Source: an uncultured Bacillota bacterium (GTDB lineage: Bacteria; Bacillota_I; Bacilli_A; Erysipelotrichales; Coprobacillaceae). Taken from it: a stretch of 64,000 nucleotides of DNA. The position numbers were made by a program, and so were the translations under genes. Where the stretch lies: contig CASETM010000023.1 in assembly GCA_949290865.1 (NCBI GenBank), positions 1 to 64,000 of the forward strand. Reading direction: 5' to 3'. The notes under the pieces are model-generated. The model saw nothing but the letters and a program-made list of their open reading frames with translations. It ran no database searches and was not told the origin of the DNA. Below are positions 34,619 through 45,017 of the stretch, piece by piece. Position 1 is the first letter of the stretch. Every line of letters starts with the position of its first letter.

Positions 34619-35355
34619 TATAATATTCCTCCCATCAGTTCTTTATTCAGCAAACAATCATATTGCATATGATCAATAATACCGATATAGACATCATGCA
34701 GAAGCTGATCATTGACCCAAAAAGAATCGACCTGAATAATATCTACCTGTTTTTCAGACAGAGAATCAATCAGACAAATATCAATGCTTTGATAATCCTT
34801 TACAATTCCTCTCTTAATAAAAATAAGCGGAAAACCTAGATAACAGGCATTATTACCACTATCTAGAAAGCCTTGACAGGTATATGTGTGATGCTGGTAC
34901 AAAAATCGAACATCATAGAAATACTGGTCTGTGATAATTTTCTTTTTTGAATAGACAACATACATATATTCTATGATCGCAAAAATCAGGCTTACACAGA
35001 TAACAGCTATATCAGTATAAGAAGCAGGAGTAATCAAGATCCCATTATAAATAAAAGAATTTTCTATCAATGTATTGATAAACAGAAGTATTGAAAAATA
35101 TACGATGATATATGCTGGAAAATAAAGAAATATCTGTTTTCTGAATAACAGCATAAACACGAAAAGCCAATAGAAAAGACTGATATAGGGAAGATAATCT
35201 ATATAAATAAGAATCAGGGAAATATTACATAAAAAACTGTATAACAATATTTTTTTCAATGACCAGTTAATATTTAAAAGAATAGCAAGTATCTCAAATA
35301 CAACGATATATATAAAGGCATTAATGATATAAGTCAGTTCTATATAGACATCCAT
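34618..35355 (-). CDS. spoIIGA: Sigma-E processing peptidase SpoIIGA
   Basis: A membrane aspartic protease that cleaves pro-sigma-E after the septum forms. Five N-terminal membrane segments (about 1-135) are followed by a cytoplasmic protease domain with the catalytic motif GFLDSGNNACY (Asp165). At 245 aa it is shorter than the 309-aa Bacillus protein, mostly in the soluble part, but similar compact forms occur in relatives. GGGGTAAACAAG precedes the ATG. It is first in the spoIIGA-sigE-sigG-ylmC run. Confidence 0.92.
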   Translation of the reverse strand: MDVYIELTYIINAFIYIVVFEILAILLNINWSLKKILLYSFLCNISLILIYIDYLPYISLFYWLFVFMLLFRKQIFLYFPAYIIVYFSILLFINTLIENSFIYNGILITPASYTDIAVICVSLIFAIIEYMYVVYSKKKIITDQYFYDVRFLYQHHTYTCQGFLDSGNNACYLGFPLIFIKRGIVKDYQSIDICLIDSLSEKQVDIIQVDSFWVNDQLLHDVYIGIIDHMQYDCLLNKELMGGIL

Positions 35356-35434
35356 CTTGTTTACCCCTTATCTATCATAACTGTTTTCCAGCAAAAAAAA
35401 TGTCAAAACACTGTCAGCCTGCAGGAACACATAA

Positions 35435-35465
35435 AAAAAAGAATAGTCCTTACAACTATTCTCTA
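35435..35465 (-). terminator. Terminator of proC
   Basis: AGAATAG and CTATTCT pair around TTGTAAGGA and are followed by eight T on the minus strand. The hairpin includes the proC stop codon. Confidence 0.85.
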
Positions 35466-36242
35466 TGAAGATGATTTTGAATGAATCACAGCATCCATTA
35501 CCGCATTTCTAAAACCATTTTCTTCCAGTGCCTTGACACCCTTGATCGTGATTCCACCCGGAGAACAAACCTGATCTTTCAAGATACCAGGATGAAGTTC
35601 TGTCTCCTTAACCATCTGTGCACTGCCTAGTACCATCTGACTGGCCAGCTTATAGGCTGCCGCTCTTGGCAGACCGCTTAAAACCGCTCCATCAGCCAAA
35701 GCCTCAATAAACATATAGACAAATGCTGGTCCACAGCCTGTTAAAGCGCCTCCAGCTGTCATCTGATCATTTTCAATCATATAAACTTCGCCAATGCTTT
35801 CAAAAAGAGCTTTGGCAAACTGCAGTTCTTTTTCATTAAGCGTATTATCTTTTTCAAACAGGGTCATTCCCTGCAGTACATTGGCTGGTGTATTGGGCAT
35901 GACCGTTAAATGATGAGTTCCTGGTAACAGTTCATTATATTTGTCATTGCTGTAGCCCGCCACAATAGAGATGATCATCTGCTCTTTGATATCAGTTTTC
36001 ACTTTATTGAGTACTTTTTCAATAATATGCGGTTTTACCGCCATAATGATGACATCACTCTGTTTCACCAGATCATTTTCATCCTGACATAGCTGCAGAT
36101 GATATGTTTCCTGCATAGACTGCTGTTTTTTCTGATCGATATCATAACTGTATATATCTTCTCCCCTGCTAAAACCACTTTTGATGATTCCTTTACAGAT
36201 GGCTGAAGCCATATTGCCCATTCCAATAAAACCAATCTTCAT
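35463..36242 (-). CDS. proC: Pyrroline-5-carboxylate reductase
   Basis: Last step of proline synthesis: reduces pyrroline-5-carboxylate to proline with NAD(P)H. The 259-aa sequence begins MKIGFIGMGNMASAICKGI (Rossmann), has VMPNTPANVLQGMT and ends with the signature GITIKGVKALEENGFRNAV. AGGAGGAAAAGACA is upstream. It sits between spoIIGA and ftsZ, with its own terminator on each side, so it is an independent unit. Confidence 0.95.
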   Translation of the reverse strand: MKIGFIGMGNMASAICKGIIKSGFSRGEDIYSYDIDQKKQQSMQETYHLQLCQDENDLVKQSDVIIMAVKPHIIEKVLNKVKTDIKEQMIISIVAGYSNDKYNELLPGTHHLTVMPNTPANVLQGMTLFEKDNTLNEKELQFAKALFESIGEVYMIENDQMTAGGALTGCGPAFVYMFIEALADGAVLSGLPRAAAYKLASQMVLGSAQMVKETELHPGILKDQVCSPGGITIKGVKALEENGFRNAVMDAVIHSKSSS

Positions 36243-36261
36243 TGTCTTTTCCTCCTATAAA

Positions 36262-36290
36262 AATAAGCTAACATCGTTAGCTTATTCATT
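36262..36290 (-). terminator. Terminator of ftsZ
   Basis: AATAAGCTAAC and GTTAGCTTATT pair perfectly around ATC/GAT and are followed by TTTTAT on the minus strand, just past the ftsZ stop. Confidence 0.9.
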
Positions 36291-36291
36291 A

Positions 36292-37371
36292 TTAAATCCT
36301 TCTGTTTCGAATAAATATTGGCAATCCATCATCATCGTCGTCATCATCAAAACCATTAAATGATTCTTCATCAGCAACTGGTGCTGTTTCTTTGACAACA
36401 GACTGCTGTCCAATATCATCTTTATCATCTTCAAAACCAGTAGCAATAACAGTGACGATAATTTCATCATCAAGTTTTTCATTGATTGCAATACCTAAAT
36501 ATGTGTTGATATCATCGCCAACTTCCTGACTAATTGTTTCTAAAGCAATATTGGCATCATATAATGAAATATTAGGTCCACCGGTAACATTGATGATCGC
36601 ATCTTTTGCCCCAGCAACAGAAACTTCCAGCAATGGTGAAGAAATTGCACGTTTGGCAGCTTCCTTAGCTTTATCATCTCCAGAAGACATACCGATTCCA
36701 ATCAATGCATTCCCTCTGTCTTTCATAACCGCACTGATATCAGCAAAATCCAGATTGATAAATGCTGGAACAGCAATTAAATCAGTAATTGTCTGCACAC
36801 CTTGACGTAAAACATTATCTGCTTCTCTAAACGCTTCCTGCATTGGGCGACCACCGATCAATTGCAGCAAGCGATCATTAGAAACAACGATGATACTGTC
36901 AACATTGGCACGCAGCTCATCAATACCTTCAACGGCCTGTTTTTTACGTTTCATTCCTTCAAAAGTAAATGGTTTGGTAATAACACCCACTGTCAAAGCT
37001 CCCAGTTCACGGGCGATTTTTGCAAAAACTGGTGCAGCTCCAGTACCAGTTCCACCACCCATACCAGCAGCGATAAAGACCATATCAGCCCCTTCTAAAG
37101 CCGCTCTAATATCTTTTTCAGTTTCTAAAGCAGCTTTTCTTCCAACTTCTGGATTTCCACCTGCTCCTAAACCTTTGGTCAGATCTTTTCCTAAAACAAT
37201 CTTGTTTTCAACAGGTGATCGACGTAAAACCTGGACATCGGTATTTGCGACATAAAATTCGACACCTCTGACACCATCTTCAACCATTCTATTAACGGCA
37301 TTGTTACCTCCGCCACCAACACCAATGACTTTAATTTTAGCCACTTGTTCAAAATCCAATTCTTCGTTCAT
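36292..37371 (-). CDS. ftsZ: Cell division protein FtsZ
   Basis: The tubulin-like GTPase that forms the Z-ring. [15 protein letters not shown] at the front, the tubulin signature [12 protein letters not shown] near residue 105, [11 protein letters not shown] (T7 loop) and the C-terminal peptide LPIFIRNRR that binds FtsA and SepF are all present. An aspartate run (seven Asp) stands just before the C-terminal peptide, an odd but short linker. The ftsA stop is 23 bases upstream, so ftsA-ftsZ are co-transcribed. Confidence 0.98.
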   Translation of the reverse strand: MNEELDFEQVAKIKVIGVGGGGNNAVNRMVEDGVRGVEFYVANTDVQVLRRSPVENKIVLGKDLTKGLGAGGNPEVGRKAALETEKDIRAALEGADMVFIAAGMGGGTGTGAAPVFAKIARELGALTVGVITKPFTFEGMKRKKQAVEGIDELRANVDSIIVVSNDRLLQLIGGRPMQEAFREADNVLRQGVQTITDLIAVPAFINLDFADISAVMKDRGNALIGIGMSSGDDKAKEAAKRAISSPLLEVSVAGAKDAIINVTGGPNISLYDANIALETISQEVGDDINTYLGIAINEKLDDEIIVTVIATGFEDDKDDIGQQSVVKETAPVADEESFNGFDDDDDDDGLPIFIRNRRI

Positions 37372-37394
37372 TTTATACCCTCACTTTTTATATG

Positions 37395-38654
37395 TTAATC
37401 TTCTTTAAAAAAAGTATCTAATATCTTACTGAATTTTCCGGTTTTTTCCTTGTTTTCCTTTGTCTTGGTCAATCCCTTAAAACGTATTGACATCGTATTG
37501 GAAATATCCGGCATTTCAACACATGTTTCGTATGGCCCTAAATACTTTGCTCGATCTGCCATATAGAAAATCATCCCTACCGAAGAAACAAAGGCCATAT
37601 CTCTGATTCCAATAATATCTGGACGATAGACTCTGACTGGACCTTCGATCACGGTACCGGCAACTTTATCAAACATTTCCAGTTCACCGCCACCCCCAAC
37701 GATCAGAGTTTCGTAATTAGCACTGTTTTCAATCAAATCAAGTTTTTCCTTGATCACATTCAGCATATCAACAGCTGCCGTTTCCAGGATCAGTGCCAGA
37801 TCTTTTTGCGTATAATCGACACGTCCATCAGGCATTTCTGTTGTATGAATAATATCTTCCTGACCAACTGTATAGTCTAAAGAGCCATATTTAATTTTGT
37901 ATGTTTCAGCCTGATTCATGGAAATCTGCAGATTCTGTGCAATTGCTCGTGTTAAATCATAGCCACCAACTGGACAGACAGTCAAATACTGTAAATATCC
38001 ATCTTTATAGAAAGAAATCGTTGATGTCTTGTATCCCATGTCAATAATCAAAGCCCCTTCTTGAAGATAAACTGCATCAAAAGCTTCCTTCGCACAAGAA
38101 AAAGCATTGATACAAATATCGATGACTTCCAATCCTGCTTTTTCAACAGCTTCAATATATGGATAAAGAATACGTTTCTGTGATGTAATGATAAGACTAT
38201 CAATGATCAGATTTCGTGTTTTCTGACCAACCGGTGCTTCCAGGGTCATCCCTGAATCACTGTGATATCTTACCGGTATAACACAGACAACTTCTTCTTT
38301 ACTTGATATCTTGATTCGTTTTGATAACTGTAAACCACGGACAATATCCTCATTTGTAATCAGCTCATCCCCATTCAAGGACAAACTACTGTTACTCTGG
38401 TACAGTTTTGCACGAATTGTAGGAATATTGATTCCCACCCGCTTAATATTTCCTTCGAGAAATGCATTTGCTTCATCAATTAAAGCACGAATATCATGAA
38501 CCAAAACTCGGTCGTCTTCGACGATTCCTTTTTTTACCCCATGACTAGGGACTTTTTTCGCGAAAAGAACATGCAAATTCGAATTAACAACTTCTCCTAC
38601 CAGTAATTCAATAGTTGCACTTCCTATATCTAAAACAGCATAAATTTGATTCAC
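37395..38654 (-). CDS. ftsA: Cell division protein FtsA
   Basis: An actin-like membrane tether for FtsZ. It begins with GTG (NQIYAVLDIGSATIELLVGE, phosphate loop 1) after GGGGAGATAAGC; the 1C domain, IIDMGYKTSTISFYKDG (phosphate 2) and VGGGGELEMFDKVA (adenosine) follow. The C-terminal membrane-binding amphipathic helix is KFSKILDTFFKED. Length 419 aa is normal. The GTG start is the only one with a ribosome binding site. Confidence 0.96.
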   Translation of the reverse strand: MNQIYAVLDIGSATIELLVGEVVNSNLHVLFAKKVPSHGVKKGIVEDDRVLVHDIRALIDEANAFLEGNIKRVGINIPTIRAKLYQSNSSLSLNGDELITNEDIVRGLQLSKRIKISSKEEVVCVIPVRYHSDSGMTLEAPVGQKTRNLIIDSLIITSQKRILYPYIEAVEKAGLEVIDICINAFSCAKEAFDAVYLQEGALIIDMGYKTSTISFYKDGYLQYLTVCPVGGYDLTRAIAQNLQISMNQAETYKIKYGSLDYTVGQEDIIHTTEMPDGRVDYTQKDLALILETAAVDMLNVIKEKLDLIENSANYETLIVGGGGELEMFDKVAGTVIEGPVRVYRPDIIGIRDMAFVSSVGMIFYMADRAKYLGPYETCVEMPDISNTMSIRFKGLTKTKENKEKTGKFSKILDTFFKED

Positions 38655-38750
38655 GCTTATCTCCCCTTATCACATATATACAACATGATAACATAAAAAC
38701 CGTGATATTTAAAGAATTTGATGAAATTACCACGGTATTTTCTTTCATAT

Positions 38751-39518
38751 TCAGTTGTAAACATAAACATTCTGACCAAGAAAATCATAATACCTGTAAT
38801 CTGGATATTGTTTCATGATCATATAGTAATGTGATGACGTCAGCTGCTCTGCCATATTCTCAATTCTAACATAAAAAATTTTACCATCATCCAATTCGAG
38901 TCGACATTTTGTCTGATCTTTGTCAGCAGGTTCAAAAATGATTGCTGAAATCTGATTTTGAACATCTGATGGAATTTTGACATACTCTTTGACAAAAGAC
39001 TGCAGATGTTCCATGTCAAAATTCATCGACTGTGGCATTCTTTGAACATATGAAAGCCACTTCTGTTCCAGATCTTCCTGAATGACACCATCCTGATCAA
39101 CCACATACAGCTTATTGTCGATATAACAGTAAGTTGCTGGATCTTCCTCTTGAATCTTGACTGTAATATTTCCCAGAAGAGAACGAGAAACATCCGCCTT
39201 CTTTACAAAAATAAGTTTTTCTATCTCTTTTTTCAGTTCATCACCATCAACATTAAAATAAAACGTAGAATGTGCCTTCACTGAAATATTTTCAATAATA
39301 AAGTCACTGTCCAGTTTCTGACAGCCTTCAATCTTGATTGTTTTTACCTTGCTAAGGTCAGAAAGGAAAAAAGCAATGATCAAAAGCAAGGCAACCGTTA
39401 TAATGACAAACCTTTGACGTCTTTTTCTTTTCTTTCTTTTTAATTTCTTTCTCATCAGCAAAACCTGATTTTCATCATGTTCATTATATTTAATATCTGT
39501 TGTCTTTCTTCTTTTCAT
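38751..39518 (-). CDS. divIB: Cell division protein DivIB/FtsQ
   Basis: A bitopic divisome protein: highly basic cytoplasmic N-terminus (KLKRKKRKRRQRF), one membrane segment (about residues 38-54), then the POTRA domain (KVKTIKIEGCQKLDSDFIIENISV) and beta domain outside the cell. It binds FtsL/DivIC and regulates FtsW-FtsI. Its ATG overlaps the murB stop by one base. The 96-base gap to ftsA probably holds a promoter. Confidence 0.93.
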   Translation of the reverse strand: MKRRKTTDIKYNEHDENQVLLMRKKLKRKKRKRRQRFVIITVALLLIIAFFLSDLSKVKTIKIEGCQKLDSDFIIENISVKAHSTFYFNVDGDELKKEIEKLIFVKKADVSRSLLGNITVKIQEEDPATYCYIDNKLYVVDQDGVIQEDLEQKWLSYVQRMPQSMNFDMEHLQSFVKEYVKIPSDVQNQISAIIFEPADKDQTKCRLELDDGKIFYVRIENMAEQLTSSHYYMIMKQYPDYRYYDFLGQNVYVYN

Positions 39519-40441
39519 TATAATTCCCAGTTAATAAATCGCACCTCAGGTTTAAGCATAACCGAGAATTTTTCATTCACCTGTTTTTGAACATAGAAAA
39601 TCAAGTCATAAATATCTCTTGCTGAAGCATAGCCATTATTAACAATAAAATTAGAGTGCTTTGGTGATACCTGTGCTCCACCTATCTCATAGCCCCTTAA
39701 TCCTGCATCATCTATCAGTTTCCAGGCAGCCACCCCATCTGGATTTCTGAATACACTACCAGCACTGGGCTGATTCCATGGCTGAGTGGCCATTCTTCTT
39801 TCTTTTCTGCGGTCCAGCAGATCATTCACTTCCTGAACGGTCTTCGTCTGTAAAACAAAAGTTGCTTCGATAATGATCCATTTTTTATGTTCCTGGATGA
39901 TCGAATGACGATAGCCAAAATTCATTTCTTCTTTTGATAAAGTCACAAGCTGAAAATTTTCATTTAAAACTGTAACACTTTCGACAACTTCAGCAATATT
40001 AGAATTATAGGCTCCAGCATTCATGAAAATACCACCACCGATATTACCAGGAATTCCTCCCATAAACTCAAAACCGCTTAATCCTGCTTTAGCACAGTCA
40101 TAGGCCAATTTGATCATTGGCACTCCACACTGAACTGTCACCCTGTTTCCATTAATTTTATACTGATTAAACTGTTCCAGAGAAATAATGATTCCCTGAA
40201 AACTCTTGTCTGAAAAAAGCAGATTTGATCCTCGACCAATAACAAATAACTGAATACGATGTTTGCGGCAATATTTGATAACCTGGATCAAAGCTTCAAG
40301 ATTTTTGACCTTCACAAACAATTTGGCAGGTCCACCAACTCGATAAGTCGTATGCTTATAAAGTGGTTCATCTTTTAATACTGTTCCAACATCAAGATCT
40401 AAAAGATCCTGATAATATTTTTCATACTTCATTTTATTCAC
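39518..40441 (-). CDS. murB: UDP-N-acetylenolpyruvoylglucosamine reductase
   Basis: An FAD/NADPH enzyme making UDP-MurNAc for peptidoglycan. HTTYRVGGPAKLFV and VIGRGSNLLFSD bind FAD; FMGGIPGNIGGGIFMNAGAYN and QPSAGSVFRNPDG (with the catalytic Ser) are intact. It overlaps murG by 8 bases. The order murG-murB-divIB is the common Firmicute dcw arrangement. Confidence 0.97.
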   Translation of the reverse strand: MNKMKYEKYYQDLLDLDVGTVLKDEPLYKHTTYRVGGPAKLFVKVKNLEALIQVIKYCRKHRIQLFVIGRGSNLLFSDKSFQGIIISLEQFNQYKINGNRVTVQCGVPMIKLAYDCAKAGLSGFEFMGGIPGNIGGGIFMNAGAYNSNIAEVVESVTVLNENFQLVTLSKEEMNFGYRHSIIQEHKKWIIIEATFVLQTKTVQEVNDLLDRRKERRMATQPWNQPSAGSVFRNPDGVAAWKLIDDAGLRGYEIGGAQVSPKHSNFIVNNGYASARDIYDLIFYVQKQVNEKFSVMLKPEVRFINWEL

Positions 40442-41510
40442 CTAACATTTCAACAATGACATTGTACATATCCTGACAGGCATCAGGCTTGCCAAGTTTT
40501 TTTGCGTTTTCTTTTAAAACATTTAATGCTGTTTCATCATCAATGATACTGTCGATCATAGAGAGCAGCCTGTCGACCTGCAAATCTGCTTCCAAGATCA
40601 TTTTCGCCGCTCCAGATTGAACCAGTTCTGTTGCATTGTATTCCTGATGATTGGCTGCAACATAAGGGCTGGGAATCAGGATTGCTGGTAATCCCAAAGC
40701 TGTCAATTCAGCTAAGGTACTGGCTCCAGCACGAGAAATGATCAAATCAGTGGCATGCATCACTGAAGGCATATCATCAATATATGGAACAATTCTAACA
40801 TTGTCATTTTCATAACCTTTCATCATTTCATAATAAGGTTTCCCTGTAACATATAAAACCTGATAATTTTTATCTTTAAACTTATCAATAGCGTCAACCA
40901 TAATATCATTGACACTCTTTGATCCTAATGATCCCATCACGATTGTCACCAGTTTCTTATCTCTTTTCAAACGGTATTTTTCATGGATATCATGAGGAAT
41001 TTCATGACAGATCACACTTGCTCTAGGATTACCTAAAAGCAAGGTCTTTTCCTGAGGAAAATCATGATAAGCTTTCTGATAGCAACAGACAATTTTATCT
41101 ACTTTTTTAATAAGAATCTTATTGGTCAGACCAATGATTGAATTCTGTTCATGAATCATTGTCTTTATTTTCAGTGCAGCTGCTGCCTGAACAGCACTGG
41201 CACTGGGATAACCACCAAACCCGATAACAATATCCGGAGCAAACTTTCTAATAATTTTTTTGGCGGTAACGACTGATTTCAAAAACAGCATTGCTGAGTA
41301 AGCTTTCTTCAAAGGATTACCAACCAATCCTTTGACATTCAGCCCCACATAATCATATCCCAGTCCAGGGACAACCTGTGATTCCAGACGATCTTTTGTT
41401 CCGATAAAAAGAAACTGTGAGTCTGGCTGCTGTTTTTTTATATATTCAACTAAAGCCAAAGCAGGATACAGATGTCCACCTGTCCCTCCGGCCGCAACAA
41501 CGACTTTCAT
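40434..41510 (-). CDS. murG: UDP-GlcNAc:lipid I N-acetylglucosaminyltransferase MurG
   Basis: A peripheral membrane GT28 enzyme that makes lipid II. GGTGGHLYPALALVEYI at the N-terminus, MIHEQNSIIGLTNK, MGSLGSKSVND and RAGASTLAELTALGLPAILIPSPYVAANHQEYNA (read in parts) are diagnostic. In most relatives ftsW/spoVE lies directly upstream; here an EF-G-like gene, alaX and the split ftsW/spoVE come first, so the cluster has been rearranged. Confidence 0.97.
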   Translation of the reverse strand: MKVVVAAGGTGGHLYPALALVEYIKKQQPDSQFLFIGTKDRLESQVVPGLGYDYVGLNVKGLVGNPLKKAYSAMLFLKSVVTAKKIIRKFAPDIVIGFGGYPSASAVQAAAALKIKTMIHEQNSIIGLTNKILIKKVDKIVCCYQKAYHDFPQEKTLLLGNPRASVICHEIPHDIHEKYRLKRDKKLVTIVMGSLGSKSVNDIMVDAIDKFKDKNYQVLYVTGKPYYEMMKGYENDNVRIVPYIDDMPSVMHATDLIISRAGASTLAELTALGLPAILIPSPYVAANHQEYNATELVQSGAAKMILEADLQVDRLLSMIDSIIDDETALNVLKENAKKLGKPDACQDMYNVIVEMLGE

Positions 41511-41641
41511 TCAAATCACTCCTTGTGGTTATTATACTCTATTTCATTTTATTTTGAAATAATAATGTGTTTATCACGATATTTCACTTTAATTATATTC
41601 AATACCGTTTATTTATAACATATAGTTTATCTTTGAGCAAT

Positions 41642-41676
41642 AAAAAATGAAAGTCCGTGAGAACTTTCATTTTTTC
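41642..41676 (-). terminator. Terminator of the EF-G-like gene
   Basis: AAAAATGAAAGT and ACTTTCATTTTT pair around CCGTGAGA; A- and T-tracts flank it. It overlaps the stop codon region. Confidence 0.9.
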
Positions 41677-43727
41677 ATTTCAATAATTCTTTTGGCAATT
41701 AAATCAGGGGCTATTTCATAACCAGTAAAAGTATAATCATAAAAACCTTGACCTTGCGTCATTGATCTTAGATCGATAGCATATTCCATGATTTCCATTT
41801 GTGGAACATAGCATACAATCTTCATCAGATTGTCTTCTAAACTGTCACTTTCCAGTACACGCCCTCGTTTTTTATTAATATGTGACATGATATCACCTAA
41901 ATACTGATCATCGATATAAACATTCAATGTCACATATGGTTCCAGAATACATGGCTGTGCTTTTGACATAGCTTCCTTAAAACACATTGATGTTGCTGTT
42001 TTAAACGCCTGTTCACTGGAATCAACAGTATGATATGAACCATCGATCAGCGTTGCTTCAATTCCCAGAACCGGATATCCTGCCAGCACACCATGTTGAA
42101 CACTTTCAACCAGTCCTTTTTCTACTGCTGGGAAATATGCTTTTGGAACTGCACCACCAAATACCTTTTCTTTAAAAATATAAGATGTACTGTAATCATG
42201 AGTTGGCTTAAATTCTATTTCAACTTCACCGTATTGTCCATGACCACCAGTCTGTTTTTTGAATTTAGTTCGTTGTGTATAAGCTTTCTGAATTGTTTCA
42301 CGATAACAAATAATAATATCTTCCAGTAAAACATCGATCTTGAATCTCGCTTTCAGCTTGGCAACAACACTGTCAAGATGAATATCACCGATTCCATAGA
42401 TACACTGCTGTTTGGTTTCTGCATTTGTTATAAAATTTAACGTTTTATCTTCATCTAAAAGTTTATTTAAAGCACTGGCAATCTTTTCTTCATTGCTTTT
42501 TCCAACCGGCTTGATTCCTTTACCATAATAAGGTTTCGAAAATTTGATATCTGGATATTTTACACGATAATCCAATGTACAAAGTGTATCATTGGTTTCA
42601 GAATGACTCAATTTAGTCATACAGCCAATATCACCGGCACACAGTTCATCAACTTCGATCAGTTCTTTACCGCGCTTCATATAAAGTTTCTGGATTTTTT
42701 CAACTTCATTTTTATTGACATTCAATAATGTCATACCCGTACGGATCGTCCCAGTACAAACCTTAAAAATCGATTCTCTGCCAACAAAAGGATTAGCAAT
42801 CGTTTTAAAGATAAATAATGATGGTGGCAAACTTTCATCAAATCCAATGAGATCTTCTTCTTTCGTATCAACATTTTCAACAACCATTGAATTACACATA
42901 TCTCCAGCCGCTGAGAAAAAAGCAACAATTGAATTTAACAGGATCTGTATACCAATATTGCTTGTTCCACATAAAACTGGTATCAGTGTCTGATTCGTAA
43001 CACCTTGTCTTAAAGCCCACGAAATTTCTTCTTTCGTAAATGGTTCTTCATTCAAGAATTTTTCAAGCAGCTCATCATTGGTATTAGCAACTGCTTCATC
43101 GATCATTTCTTTGACTTCCATAACCTCATCCATCATTTCATCAGGAATTGGTGCTGGTTCCGTATATTCACCTTTGAAAATACGTCCTTCCATTTTGGCA
43201 ACATTGACATATCCGATCATTTTATTATTATTATGCATGATCGGTACCTGGATTGGTGCAATCACTTTTCCATAAGTCTTTTTCAGCTGTTCCAGTTTTT
43301 CTTTGTAGTCAGCATCAGGATTATCTAGACCATTGATATAAATAATCTTGGCTTTATCTCTGGCACGATACATTGCCTGTTTTGTTCCAATACTGATATT
43401 TTTATATGATGGAACGACAATCACGGCTGATTCACAGGCATGTAAAGCAGCTTCAACTTCTCCAACAAAATCAAAATTCCCTGGTGTGTCTAATAAATTA
43501 ACTTTACAGTTATCCCATTCCAAAGGAATAATAGACATGTTTACTGAAGCTTGGCGTTTAATTTCTTCATCATCATAATCGCTGATGGTATTACCGCTTT
43601 GGATCGATCCAATCTTATCTATTATTCCGGCTCTTTTGGCCATCGCCTCAATAACGCTCGTTTTTCCCGAACCAGAATGTCCTAAAACAGCGACATTTCC
43701 CAGTTCGTCTGCATGATATACTCTCAT
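41667..43727 (-). CDS. Elongation factor G-like GTPase (EF-G paralogue)
   Basis: A 686-aa translational GTPase: P-loop GHSGSGKT, DTPGNF (G3) and NGLD in the G4 position instead of the NKxD of true EF-G, then domains II to V with TGGHGQYGEVEIEFKP and GQGFYDYTFTGYE at the end. It belongs to the EF-G-like group often annotated fusA2; ribosome recycling or a regulatory role has been proposed for members. True EF-G is normally encoded with rpsL-rpsG, which are not here, supporting the paralogue call. Confidence 0.85.
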   Translation of the reverse strand: MRVYHADELGNVAVLGHSGSGKTSVIEAMAKRAGIIDKIGSIQSGNTISDYDDEEIKRQASVNMSIIPLEWDNCKVNLLDTPGNFDFVGEVEAALHACESAVIVVPSYKNISIGTKQAMYRARDKAKIIYINGLDNPDADYKEKLEQLKKTYGKVIAPIQVPIMHNNNKMIGYVNVAKMEGRIFKGEYTEPAPIPDEMMDEVMEVKEMIDEAVANTNDELLEKFLNEEPFTKEEISWALRQGVTNQTLIPVLCGTSNIGIQILLNSIVAFFSAAGDMCNSMVVENVDTKEEDLIGFDESLPPSLFIFKTIANPFVGRESIFKVCTGTIRTGMTLLNVNKNEVEKIQKLYMKRGKELIEVDELCAGDIGCMTKLSHSETNDTLCTLDYRVKYPDIKFSKPYYGKGIKPVGKSNEEKIASALNKLLDEDKTLNFITNAETKQQCIYGIGDIHLDSVVAKLKARFKIDVLLEDIIICYRETIQKAYTQRTKFKKQTGGHGQYGEVEIEFKPTHDYSTSYIFKEKVFGGAVPKAYFPAVEKGLVESVQHGVLAGYPVLGIEATLIDGSYHTVDSSEQAFKTATSMCFKEAMSKAQPCILEPYVTLNVYIDDQYLGDIMSHINKKRGRVLESDSLEDNLMKIVCYVPQMEIMEYAIDLRSMTQGQGFYDYTFTGYEIAPDLIAKRIIEMKK

Positions 43728-43811
43728 AAATATATCCCCCTTTCATTGCTTTGATAGTTCTATTATACAATAGGTTAACCATTTATGAAAGCGGTTCCAT
43801 TAGTTTTTTCT

Positions 43812-44945
43812 TTATATCTCCTGCTGCAGGAAGGCTGTTATTTCTTTTTGTGATGCAGCAATGGTCCCCTGTACCATATCTGCCTTGCCTCCCCCTTTAA
43901 CAACAAAGTGATCTTTAAGCAGCTGCAGATAACATCGCGCATCATTCTTTGAAGCAATCATGAAACGATATCCTGTCTCATCTCCAACAAAGACAGCAGC
44001 CATATCATCACACTTTTTCATCAGTTCATTAATATAGAACTGCTGCAAAGAACGATCGATATCACTTTCAAAAACAAGATGATATGGCTTTTGCGCCAAA
44101 GTATGACACCGCTGTTCGATCGTCTGTCTCTTGAAAGCAGCGATTTCCTGTTTGAGACGGCTATTTTCTTCAAGCAGTCTTTCAACATAATGATCAATCT
44201 GATAAACAGGAGATGACAAAAGTCCAGAAATATGATGAACTTCCTCATGTTTGAGGCAATAATCCTCATACGCCTTCTCACCACACAAAAAATAAATTCT
44301 CATTCCTTTTTTATATTTCATAGCCTTGACAATTTTAAAAACACCAATCTCAGCAGTAGAACGGACATGCGGTGCACAACAGGCACAGCAATCAACATCT
44401 TCTATTTCAACGATCCTGATAGCTCCCTGAATCTCTTTTTTACAGCGATATTCCATCGTTTCTGCATTTTCTGGATAGTATCCGGTAATTTTCTTATTAG
44501 CCATAATGACCTCATTGACTTTTTTTTCAATTTCATTAAGCTGTTCATGTGTCAGATAGCCATCATAATCAGTTGTTATTTCATGATCTCCTAAATGAAA
44601 ACCAACATTATGAAACCCATACAAATGAAACATCAATCCAGACAGAATATGTTCTCCACTGTGATTCTGCATCTGTACATAACGATAATGGAAATCGATC
44701 TTTCCTTCCACCTTCCCCTGTACTGCTTCTTTCAGATAATGGTGGATGACATCATCTTTGATACCAACATACAAAACTTCCTTGTCACTGATCGTCCCCT
44801 TGTCACAGTTTTGACCACCCTCTTCAGGAAAAAACAAGGTCTGATCCAAAACCACATCATACCCCCTTTCACATTTTTCACAAGAAATCACTTCTGCCTG
44901 AAAAAATGTATCATAAGGATATAAATCATAAAGTTTCACTGTCAT
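43812..44945 (-). CDS. Alanyl-tRNA editing protein AlaX with DHHA1 domain
   Basis: A free-standing homologue of the AlaRS editing and C-terminal domains that removes wrongly attached amino acids (Ser, Gly) from tRNA-Ala. Zinc-binding motifs HSGEH and CCACCAPHV are present in the editing domain (residues about 95-200); a coiled coil and a DHHA1 domain with FVVKGGGKADMVQGTI close the protein. There is no synthetase catalytic domain. The ATG at 44945 after GGGGTGATAAG is preferred over the longer frame. It lies next to the 3' remnant of ftsW/spoVE. Confidence 0.88.
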   Translation of the reverse strand: MTVKLYDLYPYDTFFQAEVISCEKCERGYDVVLDQTLFFPEEGGQNCDKGTISDKEVLYVGIKDDVIHHYLKEAVQGKVEGKIDFHYRYVQMQNHSGEHILSGLMFHLYGFHNVGFHLGDHEITTDYDGYLTHEQLNEIEKKVNEVIMANKKITGYYPENAETMEYRCKKEIQGAIRIVEIEDVDCCACCAPHVRSTAEIGVFKIVKAMKYKKGMRIYFLCGEKAYEDYCLKHEEVHHISGLLSSPVYQIDHYVERLLEENSRLKQEIAAFKRQTIEQRCHTLAQKPYHLVFESDIDRSLQQFYINELMKKCDDMAAVFVGDETGYRFMIASKNDARCYLQLLKDHFVVKGGGKADMVQGTIAASQKEITAFLQQEI

Positions 44946-44986
44946 CTTATCACCCCTTTTCAAACTACTGATATCATACCATAAAA

Positions 44987-45017
44987 AAAATATTTAATCT
45001 TTGAAAGATTAAATATT
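44987..45017 (-). terminator. Original terminator of ftsW/spoVE
   Basis: AATATTTAATCTTT and AAAGATTAAATATT pair almost perfectly and eight T follow on the minus strand. It stands right at the stop codon of the separated 3' fragment, showing that this was the natural end of the gene. Confidence 0.88.

Noticed and set aside
41667-43727. Calling this the main elongation factor G (fusA)
   Set aside because: It lacks the NKxD of standard EF-G, is not linked to rpsL-rpsG, and matches the EF-G-like paralogue group better.
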